64,000 nucleotides of DNA from Leeia aquatica (GTDB lineage Bacteria > Pseudomonadota > Gammaproteobacteria > Burkholderiales > Leeiaceae). Both the position numbers and the translations under genes were made by a program. A model generated the notes under the pieces. It ran no database searches. It saw nothing but the letters and a program-made list of their open reading frames with translations, and had not been told where the DNA came from. Each line of letters begins with the position of its first letter. Positions within the stretch are counted from its first letter, which is position 1. Where the stretch lies: assembly GCF_012641365.1 (NCBI RefSeq), contig NZ_JABAIM010000001.1, forward strand, positions 1,674,001 to 1,738,000, written 5' to 3'. Shown here piece by piece: positions 16,958 to 24,919 of this stretch.

Positions 16958-18916
16958 GTGACCCAGGACGCCCTGATTGCCGATATTCACGCTTATAGTG
17001 AATGGCGAGAACAGATTGCCAAGTCCATTCTGCAATTTCAACGCTGGTTGATGGGCCAGGAGTTGCATGACGCCCAAATGGCCTTGCGGATTGACCAGCT
17101 GCTGGGCCGCTTGCGCGATGACAAGCTGAATATCGCCTTTGTGGCCGAGTTCTCGCGCGGGAAATCCGAGCTGATCAACGCCATCTTCTTTGCCGGCTAT
17201 GGCCAGCGTATCCTGCCTTCATCTGCAGGTCGCACCACCATGTGCCCGACCGAGCTGATGTATGACCCGGCACGCCCGGTGGCCATTCAGCTGCTGCCCA
17301 TCGAAACCCGTGGCACCAATACCAATACCGCAGAGTACAAGCGTTACCCGGACGAGTGGCGCACCATCCCGCTGGACCTGGCCTCGCCAGAGAGCATGAT
17401 GTCGGCCTTCCAGCGCGTGGGCGAAACCAAGCGCGTTCCGCTGGATGTCGCCAAGCGCTTCGGCCTGTTCAACGAAGAGGACGAGGACAATCTGCTGACG
17501 GTACACGCTGACGGTACCACCGATATCCCGTGCTGGCGCCACGCCATCATCAATTTCCCGCATCCGCTGCTGGAGCAGGGGGTGGTGATTCTGGATACGC
17601 CGGGGCTGAATGCCATCGGTGCCGAACCGGAGCTGACGCTGTCCTTGCTGCCCTCCGCCCATGCGGTGGTGTTCATCCTAGGTGCAGATACCGGCGTCAC
17701 CAAATCTGACCTCGACATCTGGAAGGAATACCTGTCCGGCGGGGCGCACCATACTGGTCGTATTGTGGTGTTGAACAAGATCGACGGCCTGTGGGATTCG
17801 CTGAAGAGCGACAGTGAAATCGAAGGCGAAATCAACAAGCAGATCAAGGATTCAGCTGCACTGCTGGGCTTGAAAACTCAGCAGGTGTTCCCGATTTCCG
17901 CCCAGAAAGGCCTGGTCGCCAAAATCAACGACGACGCCCCGTTGCTGGCCAAGAGCCGCCTGCAGGCGCTGGAACGTGCCATCGCTGATGGCCTGATCCC
18001 GTCCAAGCAGGACATCGTGCGTGACACCACCCAGGGCGAGATCGAGAGCATGGTGCTGGATGTGCGCCATATTCTGCATGCGCGCCGCTCCGGCATTGAC
18101 GAGCAACTGGGTGAGCTGGGCGAACTCAAAGGCAAGAACCGCGAAACCATCCTGCAGATGCTGGACAAGATCGCGGCCGAGAAAGCCCGCTTCGAGAAAG
18201 GGCTGGCACAGTTCCAGGCCCTGCGCAGTGTCTTCTCGCAGCAGACCAATGTGCTGTTTGGACACCTGGGCAAGGACAGCCTGAAAAAGGAAATCCGCAA
18301 GGTGCGGGAAGCCATGCAAAGCAGCATGCTGTCGTCTGGCCTGGCCAATGCCATGAATCAGCTGTTCCGCTCCATCAACGAGCGGATCACCCGTGCCGGT
18401 GAGCAGGTCACCGAGATTCAGGCCATGATGGGCGGCATGTATCAGAAATTCAGCCAGGAACACGGCTTGGCCAAGGTGACCCCGCCACCGTTCTCGACCT
18501 TGAAGTACCACAAGGAAATCCATCGGCTGGAAAAGGTGTACCGTGCCCACTTCTCCGGGCTCGGCACCATGCTGACCACCCACAAAGCCACGCTGACGCA
18601 GAAGTTCTTCGAAACCATCGCCAACAACGTGGTGTATGTGTTTGATATCGCCAATCGTGATGTTGAAAACTGGCTCAAGGCGATCATGGCCCCGATGGAG
18701 ACCCAGGTGCGCGAGCACCAGCTGCAGCTGCGCCGCCGGCTGGAGAACGTCAAGCGCATCCATCAGGCCACCGATACCCTGGAAGCCCGGATCGGCGAAC
18801 TGAACGAGGTGGAGAGCAGCATCCAGCAGCAGCTGGCTGAGCTGGACCGCCAGTCACGCGAGATCTACCAAACCATCAGCCAGGATGCCAGTGAGCGCGT
18901 CGGTCGCGCTGCCTAA
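16958..18916 (+). CDS. Dynamin-like large GTPase
   Basis: The 652-residue protein has an N-terminal GTPase domain: G1 AEFSRGKSELINAI (about residues 63-76), G2 threonines in SAGRTTMCPTEL, G3 LDTPGLNA and G4 LNKIDG. A long helical region with coiled-coil character follows (about 360-650), ending in a Gln/Glu-rich helix. This is the layout of bacterial dynamin-like proteins, which bind and remodel membranes. No transmembrane segment is evident. I chose the GTG at 16958 (VTQDALIADIH) with GGAG 7 bases upstream; an in-frame GTG 6 bases earlier is the alternative. A perfect 18-bp terminator follows. Confidence 0.9.
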   Translation: MTQDALIADIHAYSEWREQIAKSILQFQRWLMGQELHDAQMALRIDQLLGRLRDDKLNIAFVAEFSRGKSELINAIFFAGYGQRILPSSAGRTTMCPTELMYDPARPVAIQLLPIETRGTNTNTAEYKRYPDEWRTIPLDLASPESMMSAFQRVGETKRVPLDVAKRFGLFNEEDEDNLLTVHADGTTDIPCWRHAIINFPHPLLEQGVVILDTPGLNAIGAEPELTLSLLPSAHAVVFILGADTGVTKSDLDIWKEYLSGGAHHTGRIVVLNKIDGLWDSLKSDSEIEGEINKQIKDSAALLGLKTQQVFPISAQKGLVAKINDDAPLLAKSRLQALERAIADGLIPSKQDIVRDTTQGEIESMVLDVRHILHARRSGIDEQLGELGELKGKNRETILQMLDKIAAEKARFEKGLAQFQALRSVFSQQTNVLFGHLGKDSLKKEIRKVREAMQSSMLSSGLANAMNQLFRSINERITRAGEQVTEIQAMMGGMYQKFSQEHGLAKVTPPPFSTLKYHKEIHRLEKVYRAHFSGLGTMLTTHKATLTQKFFETIANNVVYVFDIANRDVENWLKAIMAPMETQVREHQLQLRRRLENVKRIHQATDTLEARIGELNEVESSIQQQLAELDRQSREIYQTISQDASERVGRAA

Positions 18917-18925
18917 CGTAGCACG

Positions 18926-18970
18926 TTGACAGGCCGCAGGTGCAAAGCGCACCTGCGGCCTGTCAATTTT
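18926..18970 (+). terminator. Very strong rho-independent terminator after the dynamin-like gene
   Basis: An 18-bp perfect stem (18926-18943 with 18949-18966, arms starting TTGACAGGCC and ending GGCCTGTCAA) with loop AAAGC is followed by TTTT. It lies 9 bases past the stop codon. Confidence 0.95.
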
Positions 18971-19115
18971 ACATTTCAGCTTGTCTTTGGCTTACCCGTC
19001 GCATACTCGTTCAGCGCCCGCGTGAATGAATCTTCACTCCTGTCACATGTCCATTCACACAATTGTCATATACAATCGCTAACTTGTAAGCCATACCGCC
19101 ATCAGGAGACATGCC

Positions 19116-19880
19116 ATGTTTGGAGCAGCAGATCCCCGTAGCGCTGCCACCGCAGGCAAGCAAGCGTTGCGGTTGTGCTTTGCCGACAGTGAAGATGATG
19201 TCCGCGAAGCGCAGCGCCTGCGCTTTGAAGTGTTCGTAGAAGAAATGGGTGCCCATGTGCCGAACGCCGCCAGCGGCCTCGACCAGGACCTGTTCGACCC
19301 CTATTGTGACCACCTGATGGTGCGCGCGGGTCCGGAAGACCGCGTCGTCGGTACCTACCGCATCCTGCGCCCGGAGGCCGCCAAGCAGATTGGCAGCTAC
19401 TACTCGGAAACCGAATTCGACCTGACCCGGCTGCACCACATTCGTGGACAGCTGGTGGAACTGGGCCGCTCCTGCGTGCACGCCGATTTCCGCTCCGGCG
19501 GGGTCATCACCCTGCTGTGGGCCGGTCTGGCTGACTATATGGCGCGTCACCGTTACGAATACCTGATGGGCTGTGCCAGCATGAGCATGGCCGATGGTGG
19601 CCATATGGCCGCCAACATCTACGCCTCCTTGAGCGAGAACCACTTGGCCCCGGTGGAATGGCGCGTTACCCCACGCTGCCCGCTGCCGCTGGAAGCACTG
19701 CGTGAGCCGCTGCCGCTGGAGATTCCGCCGCTGCTCAAGGGCTATATGCGCGCCGGTGCCTACATCTGCGGCGATCCGGCCTGGGATCCGGATTTCAACA
19801 CGGCAGACCTGCCGCTGCTGTTGCCGATGTCACGCCTGAACCCGCGCTACGCCCGCCATTTCATGGCCGCAGCCGCCTGA
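19116..19880 (+). CDS. olsB: GNAT-type N-acyltransferase, OlsB-like (ornithine lipid synthesis)
   Basis: OlsB transfers a 3-hydroxyacyl chain from ACP to the alpha-amino group of ornithine, giving lyso-ornithine lipid. The 254-residue protein matches the acyl-ACP GNAT family: EAQRLRFEVFVEEMGA, FDPYCDHLMV, VVGTYRILRPEAA, ELGRSCVHADFR and LMGCASM in order, with a C-terminal PPLLKGYMRAGAYICGDPAWD. GGAG lies 7 bases before the ATG. The following gene encodes a PlsC-type acyltransferase, the expected OlsA partner. The alternative is another acyl-ACP-dependent GNAT acyltransferase. Confidence 0.85.
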   Translation: MFGAADPRSAATAGKQALRLCFADSEDDVREAQRLRFEVFVEEMGAHVPNAASGLDQDLFDPYCDHLMVRAGPEDRVVGTYRILRPEAAKQIGSYYSETEFDLTRLHHIRGQLVELGRSCVHADFRSGGVITLLWAGLADYMARHRYEYLMGCASMSMADGGHMAANIYASLSENHLAPVEWRVTPRCPLPLEALREPLPLEIPPLLKGYMRAGAYICGDPAWDPDFNTADLPLLLPMSRLNPRYARHFMAAAA

Positions 19881-19896
19881 AGCGACTGAGGCGGGC

Positions 19897-20736
19897 ATGC
19901 CGTTTGACAGCCACGACACTGGTCAAGCGGCAAGCCCGACCCGTATACTCTCGGGGATGAGTTTCCTGCACCCTGCGGCCCGGACCTTCTGGCCGGTCCG
20001 GATCTGGCGTTTATTCCGATTGCTGTGCCATCTGCTGAGCGGCATGCTGGAAATTCGTCGCCATTTCGCCAAAGCCAGCCCGCAAGAACGCCAGCAGCGC
20101 ATCCAGCGCTGGTCGCGTGAGATGCTGCAAGTCATGGGCATCCGCCTGCGCATCAAGGGCACGCCACCGCTGTCGCCGCCCCCCAATACCCTGTGGGTCT
20201 GCAATCACATTTCCTGGCTGGACATTTTCATTATCAACGCGATGGTGCCCTGCCGCTTTGTGGCCAAGGCCGATGTCGAAGGCTGGCCGTTGGTGGGCTG
20301 GCTGTGCAAGCATGCCGGCACGCTGTTCATCAAACGGGGTGACCGCCGTGACATGATGCGGATGAATGAGGACATGACCCGCCTGTTGCAAGACGGCGAA
20401 ACCTTGGGCTTCTTCCCGGAGGGGACCACCAGCGATGGCACATCCGTGCTGCCCTTTACCGCCTCACTGCTCAATGCCGTTACCCTGAGCGAGGGCGACC
20501 TGCGACCGGTGGCCTTGCGGTACCGCACCGAGGATGATCAGTCGAGCGCGGCGGCCACCTATATTGGCGAAACGTCTCTGCTGCAATCCATGTGGCAACT
20601 GGCCTCCGCCAAAGTGCTGGTGGCCGAGCTGACCTTGCTGCCCTCCATGAATGCCGCCCATGTGAACCGCCGCGAGCTGGCGAGCCAAGCCCATCAGCAG
20701 ATTCGTGACGTGATCGAGCGGAACCCCGCCACCTGA
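19897..20736 (+). CDS. olsA: 1-acyl-glycerol-3-phosphate/lyso-ornithine lipid acyltransferase (OlsA-like)
   Basis: This 279-residue PlsC-family protein has a hydrophobic helix near residues 35-50, the acyltransferase block I NHISWLD, block II around GTLFIKRGDRR and block III FFPEGTT. It should add the second acyl chain, either to lyso-ornithine lipid (OlsA role) or to lysophosphatidate. Adjacency to the OlsB-like gene (16-base gap) favours the former. The start is uncertain: homology begins near residue 30, and an internal ATG at 19957 (MSFLHPAAR) is the alternative, but its ribosome site is poorly spaced. The gene converges with apaH, 25 bases away. Confidence 0.85.
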   Translation: MPFDSHDTGQAASPTRILSGMSFLHPAARTFWPVRIWRLFRLLCHLLSGMLEIRRHFAKASPQERQQRIQRWSREMLQVMGIRLRIKGTPPLSPPPNTLWVCNHISWLDIFIINAMVPCRFVAKADVEGWPLVGWLCKHAGTLFIKRGDRRDMMRMNEDMTRLLQDGETLGFFPEGTTSDGTSVLPFTASLLNAVTLSEGDLRPVALRYRTEDDQSSAAATYIGETSLLQSMWQLASAKVLVAELTLLPSMNAAHVNRRELASQAHQQIRDVIERNPAT

Positions 20737-20761
20737 GTGGAACCCCCGGGCAGGCAATGCT

Positions 20762-21595
20762 TCAATCCTGCGCCACCGGCCGGGCATCGGGAAAGTCGGC
20801 GCCGGACTGTTGAAACACCATGCGGTCTGGCAGCCGCAATGCGGTGAGCATGCCGCCCCACACGCAGCCGCTGTCCAGCGCCAGCACATCAGGCCGCAAC
20901 ATCAGGCCCAGTGCCGACCAATGCCCGCAGACGATGGTTTCTCCAGCACTGCGTCGCCCCGGCACCTCAAACCAGGGCTGCAGCCCGGCCGGTGCACCTT
21001 CACGCTCGCCTTTGTACTTGAAGTCGATGTCTCCCGCTGCGGTCACAAACCGCAGCCGGGTCATGCCATTGACGATCACCCGCAAGCGATCCATGCCTTG
21101 CAGGCTATCGTCCCAATGGCCAGGCTTATTGCCCCATAGTGCACCGAGAAACGACCGCCAGTCCGGGCCTTGCAATGCGACCTCCACTTCGGCGGACAGC
21201 TCTACCGCCTGCCGGGTGCTCCAGGCGGGCAGCAAACCGGCATGCACCACCAGCGCCTCCCCTTCGCGCCTTGCCAGCGGCTGATGGCGCAGCCAGTGCA
21301 GCAACTCCTCCCGGTCCGGCGCGGCCAGTACTGCGTCCAGCGTATCGTCGGCCTTGGCGCGGACAAAGCCTTCGGCCAGCGCCAGCAGGAAGAGATCGTG
21401 GTTGCCCAGCACCACCCGGGCCCGCTCACCCAGCCCTTTGATGAAGCGCAGGGTTTCCAGGGAGCCCAGCCCCCGGTTGACCAGATCGCCGACAAACACC
21501 AACTCGTCCTGCGCCGGATCGAATGCCAGCTGCTCCAGCAGTTTCCGCAGGGCCGCATAGCAGCCCTGTACATCGCCAATTGCATAACACGCCAT
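20762..21595 (-). CDS. apaH: Symmetrical bis(5'-nucleosyl)-tetraphosphatase
   Basis: ApaH hydrolyses Ap4A to two ADP. The 277-residue product shows the metallophosphoesterase motifs: YAIGDVQGCY at the N-terminus, FVGDLVNRGLGS, VLGNHDLFLLA, VVHAGLLP and CGHWSALG. The start chosen (MACYAIGDVQG) is the family start and gives the usual length (about 275-280); the open frame upstream would run into the rep promoter region. It is divergent from rep, with 91 bases between start codons. Confidence 0.96.
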   Translation of the reverse strand: MACYAIGDVQGCYAALRKLLEQLAFDPAQDELVFVGDLVNRGLGSLETLRFIKGLGERARVVLGNHDLFLLALAEGFVRAKADDTLDAVLAAPDREELLHWLRHQPLARREGEALVVHAGLLPAWSTRQAVELSAEVEVALQGPDWRSFLGALWGNKPGHWDDSLQGMDRLRVIVNGMTRLRFVTAAGDIDFKYKGEREGAPAGLQPWFEVPGRRSAGETIVCGHWSALGLMLRPDVLALDSGCVWGGMLTALRLPDRMVFQQSGADFPDARPVAQD

Positions 21596-21686
21596 GCTGT
21601 CTTTTACTCCATCTCCGACGCGCGGCAAGCATAGCAGGCCGAAGCCCATTACAATAGCGGCTCGCTGGTTTTTCGTCTGGTTCCCC

Positions 21687-23693
21687 ATGCAGTTGTCCCA
21701 CCTCAATCCGCCGCAACGTGAGGCCGTCAAATATCTGGATGGCCCGCTGCTGGTCCTTGCCGGTGCCGGTAGTGGCAAGACGCGGGTCATCACACAGAAG
21801 ATCGCCTACCTGATCGAAGAATGCGGCATGCAGGGCCGCAATATCGCCGCCATCACCTTTACCAACAAGGCAGCGCGGGAAATGCAGGAGCGGGTGGCAC
21901 AGCTGGTGTCCGGCAAGAGCGCACGCGGCCTGATCATCAGCACCTTCCACTCACTGGGCCTACAATTGCTCAGACAGGAATCGCGCCATATTGGTTATAA
22001 GCCCAATTTCTCCATTCTGGACGCAGCCGATGCGGGCAAGATCATCTCGGATGCACTCGGCACCACCGACAAGCAACTGATCCGCAGCACACAAAGCCTG
22101 ATCTCCAACTGGAAGAACGCGCTCACCGACCCGGACCATGCCATCCTGCAGGCGACCGACGATGCCGGGGTACACGCCGCCAAGGTGTACCGTGCCTACC
22201 AGGACACCTTGCAAGCCTATCAGGCGCTGGATTTTGATGACCTGATCCGCCTGCCGGTCGAACTGTTCCGCCAGCGTCCGGACATCGAATCACAATGGCA
22301 GGATCGCCTGCGCTACCTGCTGGTCGACGAGTACCAGGATACCAATGCCTGCCAGTACACCCTGCTCAAGCAGCTCACCGGCAGCCGCGGCCAGTTCACC
22401 GCGGTGGGCGACGATGACCAGGCCATCTACGCCTGGCGCGGGGCCGACATCGAGAACCTGAAAAACCTGCAGCGCGACTTCCCCAAGCTGCACGTGATCA
22501 AGCTGGAGCAGAACTACCGCTCCTCGGTGCGCATCCTCAAAGCCGCCAATACCCTGATCGCCAACAACCCCAAGCTGTTCGAGAAAACCTTGTGGAGTGA
22601 GCATGGTCTGGGCGAGCAAATCCAGATTGTGTCGACCAAGGACGAAGAGCACGAGGCGGAGACCGTCGCCACCCGGCTGCAGGCACACAAATTCGAGGCC
22701 CGCACCCGCTTTGCCGACTATGCCATCCTGTACCGCGGCAACCATCAGGCGCGCATTCTGGAGCAGGCGCTGCGCAACCACCGCATCCCTTACGTGATGA
22801 GTGGCGGACAGAGCTTCTTTGACCGCGCCGAAATCAAGGACATCCTCAGCTACCTGCGGCTATTGGCCAATCCCGACGATGATCCGGCCTTCATTCGCGC
22901 CGCCACCACCCCCAAGCGCGGCATTGGCAACCAGACGCTGGAAAAGCTGGGCAGCTATGCGGCAGAGCGCCACCTCAGCCTGTTTGCTGCCGTGTTTGAA
23001 ACCGGCATGGAGCAGCAGCTGGCCAGCAAGCAGTACGATACGCTGCACCTGTTCGGCGACTTCATCAACCGCCTGCAATGGCGGGCCGAGCGTGAACCCG
23101 CCTCGGTGGTGTTGCAAGACCTGCTGACCGCCATTGACTACGAAACCTGGCTGTTTGATTCGGAAGAGCAGCGCGCTGCCGAGCAGAAGTGGAAAAACGT
23201 GCAGGACTTTGTCGGCTGGATCAACCGCAAGAGCGACGATCCGGAGCAGGACAAACCGCCGACGCTGGTTGAGCTGACCCAGAAGATCGCACTCATCACC
23301 ATGCTCGAAGGCCGCGAGGATGAAGAGCCGGATGCGGTGAAACTCTCTACTCTGCATGCCAGTAAGGGGCTGGAATACCCGCATGTGTTTCTGGTGGGGG
23401 TGGAAGAAGACATCCTGCCGCACCGTGAAAGCGTGGACACCGGCAAGATCGAAGAAGAACGCCGCTTGATGTATGTGGGCATCACCCGCGCCCAGCGCAG
23501 CCTGACCCTGACCTATGCCCTCAAGCGCAAGCGTGCCGGGGAATGGCAGGTGATCCAGCCCTCCCGTTTCATCAACGAAATGGGCAGTGACGACCTGTGG
23601 TTTGCCGGTCGTCCCGTCACCGACAAGGCCGCCGCCAAGGCACGCGGCACCGAGCGGTTGGCAGGGCTGATGGCGATGTTGAAGAAGGAATGA
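21687..23693 (+). CDS. rep: ATP-dependent DNA helicase Rep
   Basis: This is a 668-residue UvrD/Rep superfamily 1A helicase that unwinds 3'-5' and helps replication forks pass obstacles. Motifs in order: LNPPQREAV (Q motif), LAGAGSGKTRVI (I), FTNKAAREMQERV (Ia), LLVDEYQDTNACQY (II), VGDDDQAIYAWRGA (III), LEQNYRSS (IV), LSTLHASKGLEYPHVF (V) and EEERRLMYVGITRAQ (VI). The N-terminus MQLSHLNPPQREAVKYLDGP and the length are closer to Rep (about 670) than UvrD (about 720), which lack of a UvrD C-tail supports. The ribosome site is weak. It ends at a bidirectional terminator shared with the cytochrome gene. Confidence 0.93.
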   Translation: MQLSHLNPPQREAVKYLDGPLLVLAGAGSGKTRVITQKIAYLIEECGMQGRNIAAITFTNKAAREMQERVAQLVSGKSARGLIISTFHSLGLQLLRQESRHIGYKPNFSILDAADAGKIISDALGTTDKQLIRSTQSLISNWKNALTDPDHAILQATDDAGVHAAKVYRAYQDTLQAYQALDFDDLIRLPVELFRQRPDIESQWQDRLRYLLVDEYQDTNACQYTLLKQLTGSRGQFTAVGDDDQAIYAWRGADIENLKNLQRDFPKLHVIKLEQNYRSSVRILKAANTLIANNPKLFEKTLWSEHGLGEQIQIVSTKDEEHEAETVATRLQAHKFEARTRFADYAILYRGNHQARILEQALRNHRIPYVMSGGQSFFDRAEIKDILSYLRLLANPDDDPAFIRAATTPKRGIGNQTLEKLGSYAAERHLSLFAAVFETGMEQQLASKQYDTLHLFGDFINRLQWRAEREPASVVLQDLLTAIDYETWLFDSEEQRAAEQKWKNVQDFVGWINRKSDDPEQDKPPTLVELTQKIALITMLEGREDEEPDAVKLSTLHASKGLEYPHVFLVGVEEDILPHRESVDTGKIEEERRLMYVGITRAQRSLTLTYALKRKRAGEWQVIQPSRFINEMGSDDLWFAGRPVTDKAAAKARGTERLAGLMAMLKKE

Positions 23694-23695
23694 CC

Positions 23696-23732
23696 CAACA
23701 AAAAACGCAGCTCACGGCTGCGCTTTTTGTTG
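23696..23732. terminator. Bidirectional terminator between convergent rep and cytochrome c genes
   Basis: CAACAAAAA-A-CGCAGC (23696-23711) pairs with GCTGCG-C-TTTTTGTTG (23717-23732), a 15-bp stem with one mismatch and a 5-base loop. The A/T arms give a T-run on both strands, so it can end rep (plus) and the cytochrome gene (minus). Confidence 0.9.
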
Positions 23733-23749
23733 TACTACTCAGCAACCAC

Positions 23750-24562
23750 TTACTGTGCTTGCGACAGCATGTAATCCACAGCGGCCTTGACTTCTTCGTC
23801 CTTCAGGCCAGCATTGCCGCCCTTGGCCGGCATGGCATTGAAGCCTGCCAGTGCGTGCTGGTACAGCGTATCCTTGCCTTGCTTGGCGCGCGGTGCCCAG
23901 GCAGCCTTGTCACCCAGCTTGGGGGCATTGGGCATGGCGCCACTGTGGCACGCGGTACAGGTGGTCGAGAAAATGGCCTTGCCGTCGACTGCGGCGGCAG
24001 CCGGGGCTGCAGCAGGCGCGGTTGACGCTGCAGCGGTCGGAGCAGAGGCTGCGGCACCGGAGGCTGGAGCTTCCGCACCCTTGACGCCCGGCTCGGTAAA
24101 CTTGCCACCCGCAGCATTGCCCATATAGGCCACGGCACGGCGGATTTCATCGTCGGTCAGGTCGGCTGCGCCACCCTTGGCCGGCATACCCTTGAAGCCC
24201 TTGATGGCATGATCGGACAGAACATCAAAGCCTTGCGCAATGCGCGGCGCCCAAGCAGCAGCATCACCAAACTTGGGCGAGCCCGCCAGGCCATCCTTGT
24301 GACAGGAGAAGCAAATGCTCTCCGTTACCTGCTTGCCCGTGTGCATGCCCGGCGCCACGATTTCACCGGCGTTGACCTCACCTGCGGGCCGCACGCGTGC
24401 GGCAACCGCTTCCTTGGTCATGGTGGCCGGGTCAGGCTGGCTTTCGTTGATACTGGTACTCAACTTGGCAATCAGAATGCCCGCAATGATCGGCACGGCG
24501 AAACCTGCCGCCACCAGACCCACCAGTTGCTTCGGACTCATTGAATTATTATCTGCACTCAT
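23750..24562 (-). CDS. Diheme c-type cytochrome (c5-like, tandem domains)
   Basis: The 270-residue protein has an N-terminal hydrophobic anchor (about residues 10-32, LVGLVAAGFAVPIIAGILIA) and two cytochrome c domains, each with one CxxCH haem site: CFSCH (about 85) and CTACH (about 203). Each domain has the same following pattern, a GDxAAWAPR block, a GF..MPAKGG block and a methionine ligand, so it looks like an internal duplication. The domains are joined by an Ala/Pro-rich linker (about 155-190). It should carry electrons in the periplasm, tethered to the inner membrane. The start at MSADNN was preferred over the in-frame ATG 24 bases upstream; both lack a strong ribosome site. Confidence 0.92.
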   Translation of the reverse strand: MSADNNSMSPKQLVGLVAAGFAVPIIAGILIAKLSTSINESQPDPATMTKEAVAARVRPAGEVNAGEIVAPGMHTGKQVTESICFSCHKDGLAGSPKFGDAAAWAPRIAQGFDVLSDHAIKGFKGMPAKGGAADLTDDEIRRAVAYMGNAAGGKFTEPGVKGAEAPASGAAASAPTAAASTAPAAAPAAAAVDGKAIFSTTCTACHSGAMPNAPKLGDKAAWAPRAKQGKDTLYQHALAGFNAMPAKGGNAGLKDEEVKAAVDYMLSQAQ

Positions 24563-24600
24563 GCTTGCCCAACCCTGTTCAAACATAAAAATTAGCGGCG

Positions 24601-24631
24601 ATTATACGGCATTTGCCCCTGTCCGCGACAA
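24601..24631 (-). promoter_or_regulatory. Sigma-70-type promoter for the cytochrome c gene
   Basis: On the minus strand a perfect TATAAT -10 (24606-24601) lies 19 bases after TTGTCG (24631-24626, 4 of 6 matches to the -35). It is about 40 bases upstream of the cytochrome start. The spacer is longer than the ideal 17. Confidence 0.55.
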
Positions 24632-24685
24632 AAAACGTGGACGGATGATCAGAAAATCGCTATTCTAGCGCCCTCTGCTGTCCAT

Positions 24686-24762
24686 GCACCCGTAGCTCAG
24701 TTGGATAGAGTGTCAGTTTCCGAAGCTGAAGGTCACAGGTTCGATTCCTGTCGGGTGCGCCA
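24686..24762 (+). tRNA. tRNA-Arg (anticodon CCG)
   Basis: A 77-base tRNA with encoded CCA. Acceptor GCACCCG pairs with CGGGTGC. The D arm is AGCTCAGTTGGATAGAGT, the anticodon loop TTCCGAA gives CCG (reads CGG), and the T arm contains AGGTTCGATTCCT. It stands alone, with no other tRNA adjacent. Confidence 0.98.
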
Positions 24763-24837
24763 CCACATTCCAGTAATATTGCTACGCCAGTATAGCCCGA
24801 TCCCCTTAGCTTGCCAGTGATACGGCTTGGGGAGTGC

Positions 24838-24865
24838 TTGCATATGACTACGGTTCTGCTTTAAT
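24838..24865 (+). promoter_or_regulatory. Weak sigma-70-like promoter upstream of the chemoreceptor gene
   Basis: TTGCAT (24838-24843) and TTTAAT (24860-24865) are 16 bases apart, about 55 bases before the chemoreceptor start. The -35 is a poor match. I see no FliA-type consensus in the 157 bases after tRNA-Arg. Confidence 0.35.
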
Positions 24866-24919
24866 CCGAATGTCACCCCTTCGCCGCACACCGCCTCACC
24901 TTACATCAAGGAGCGGACC

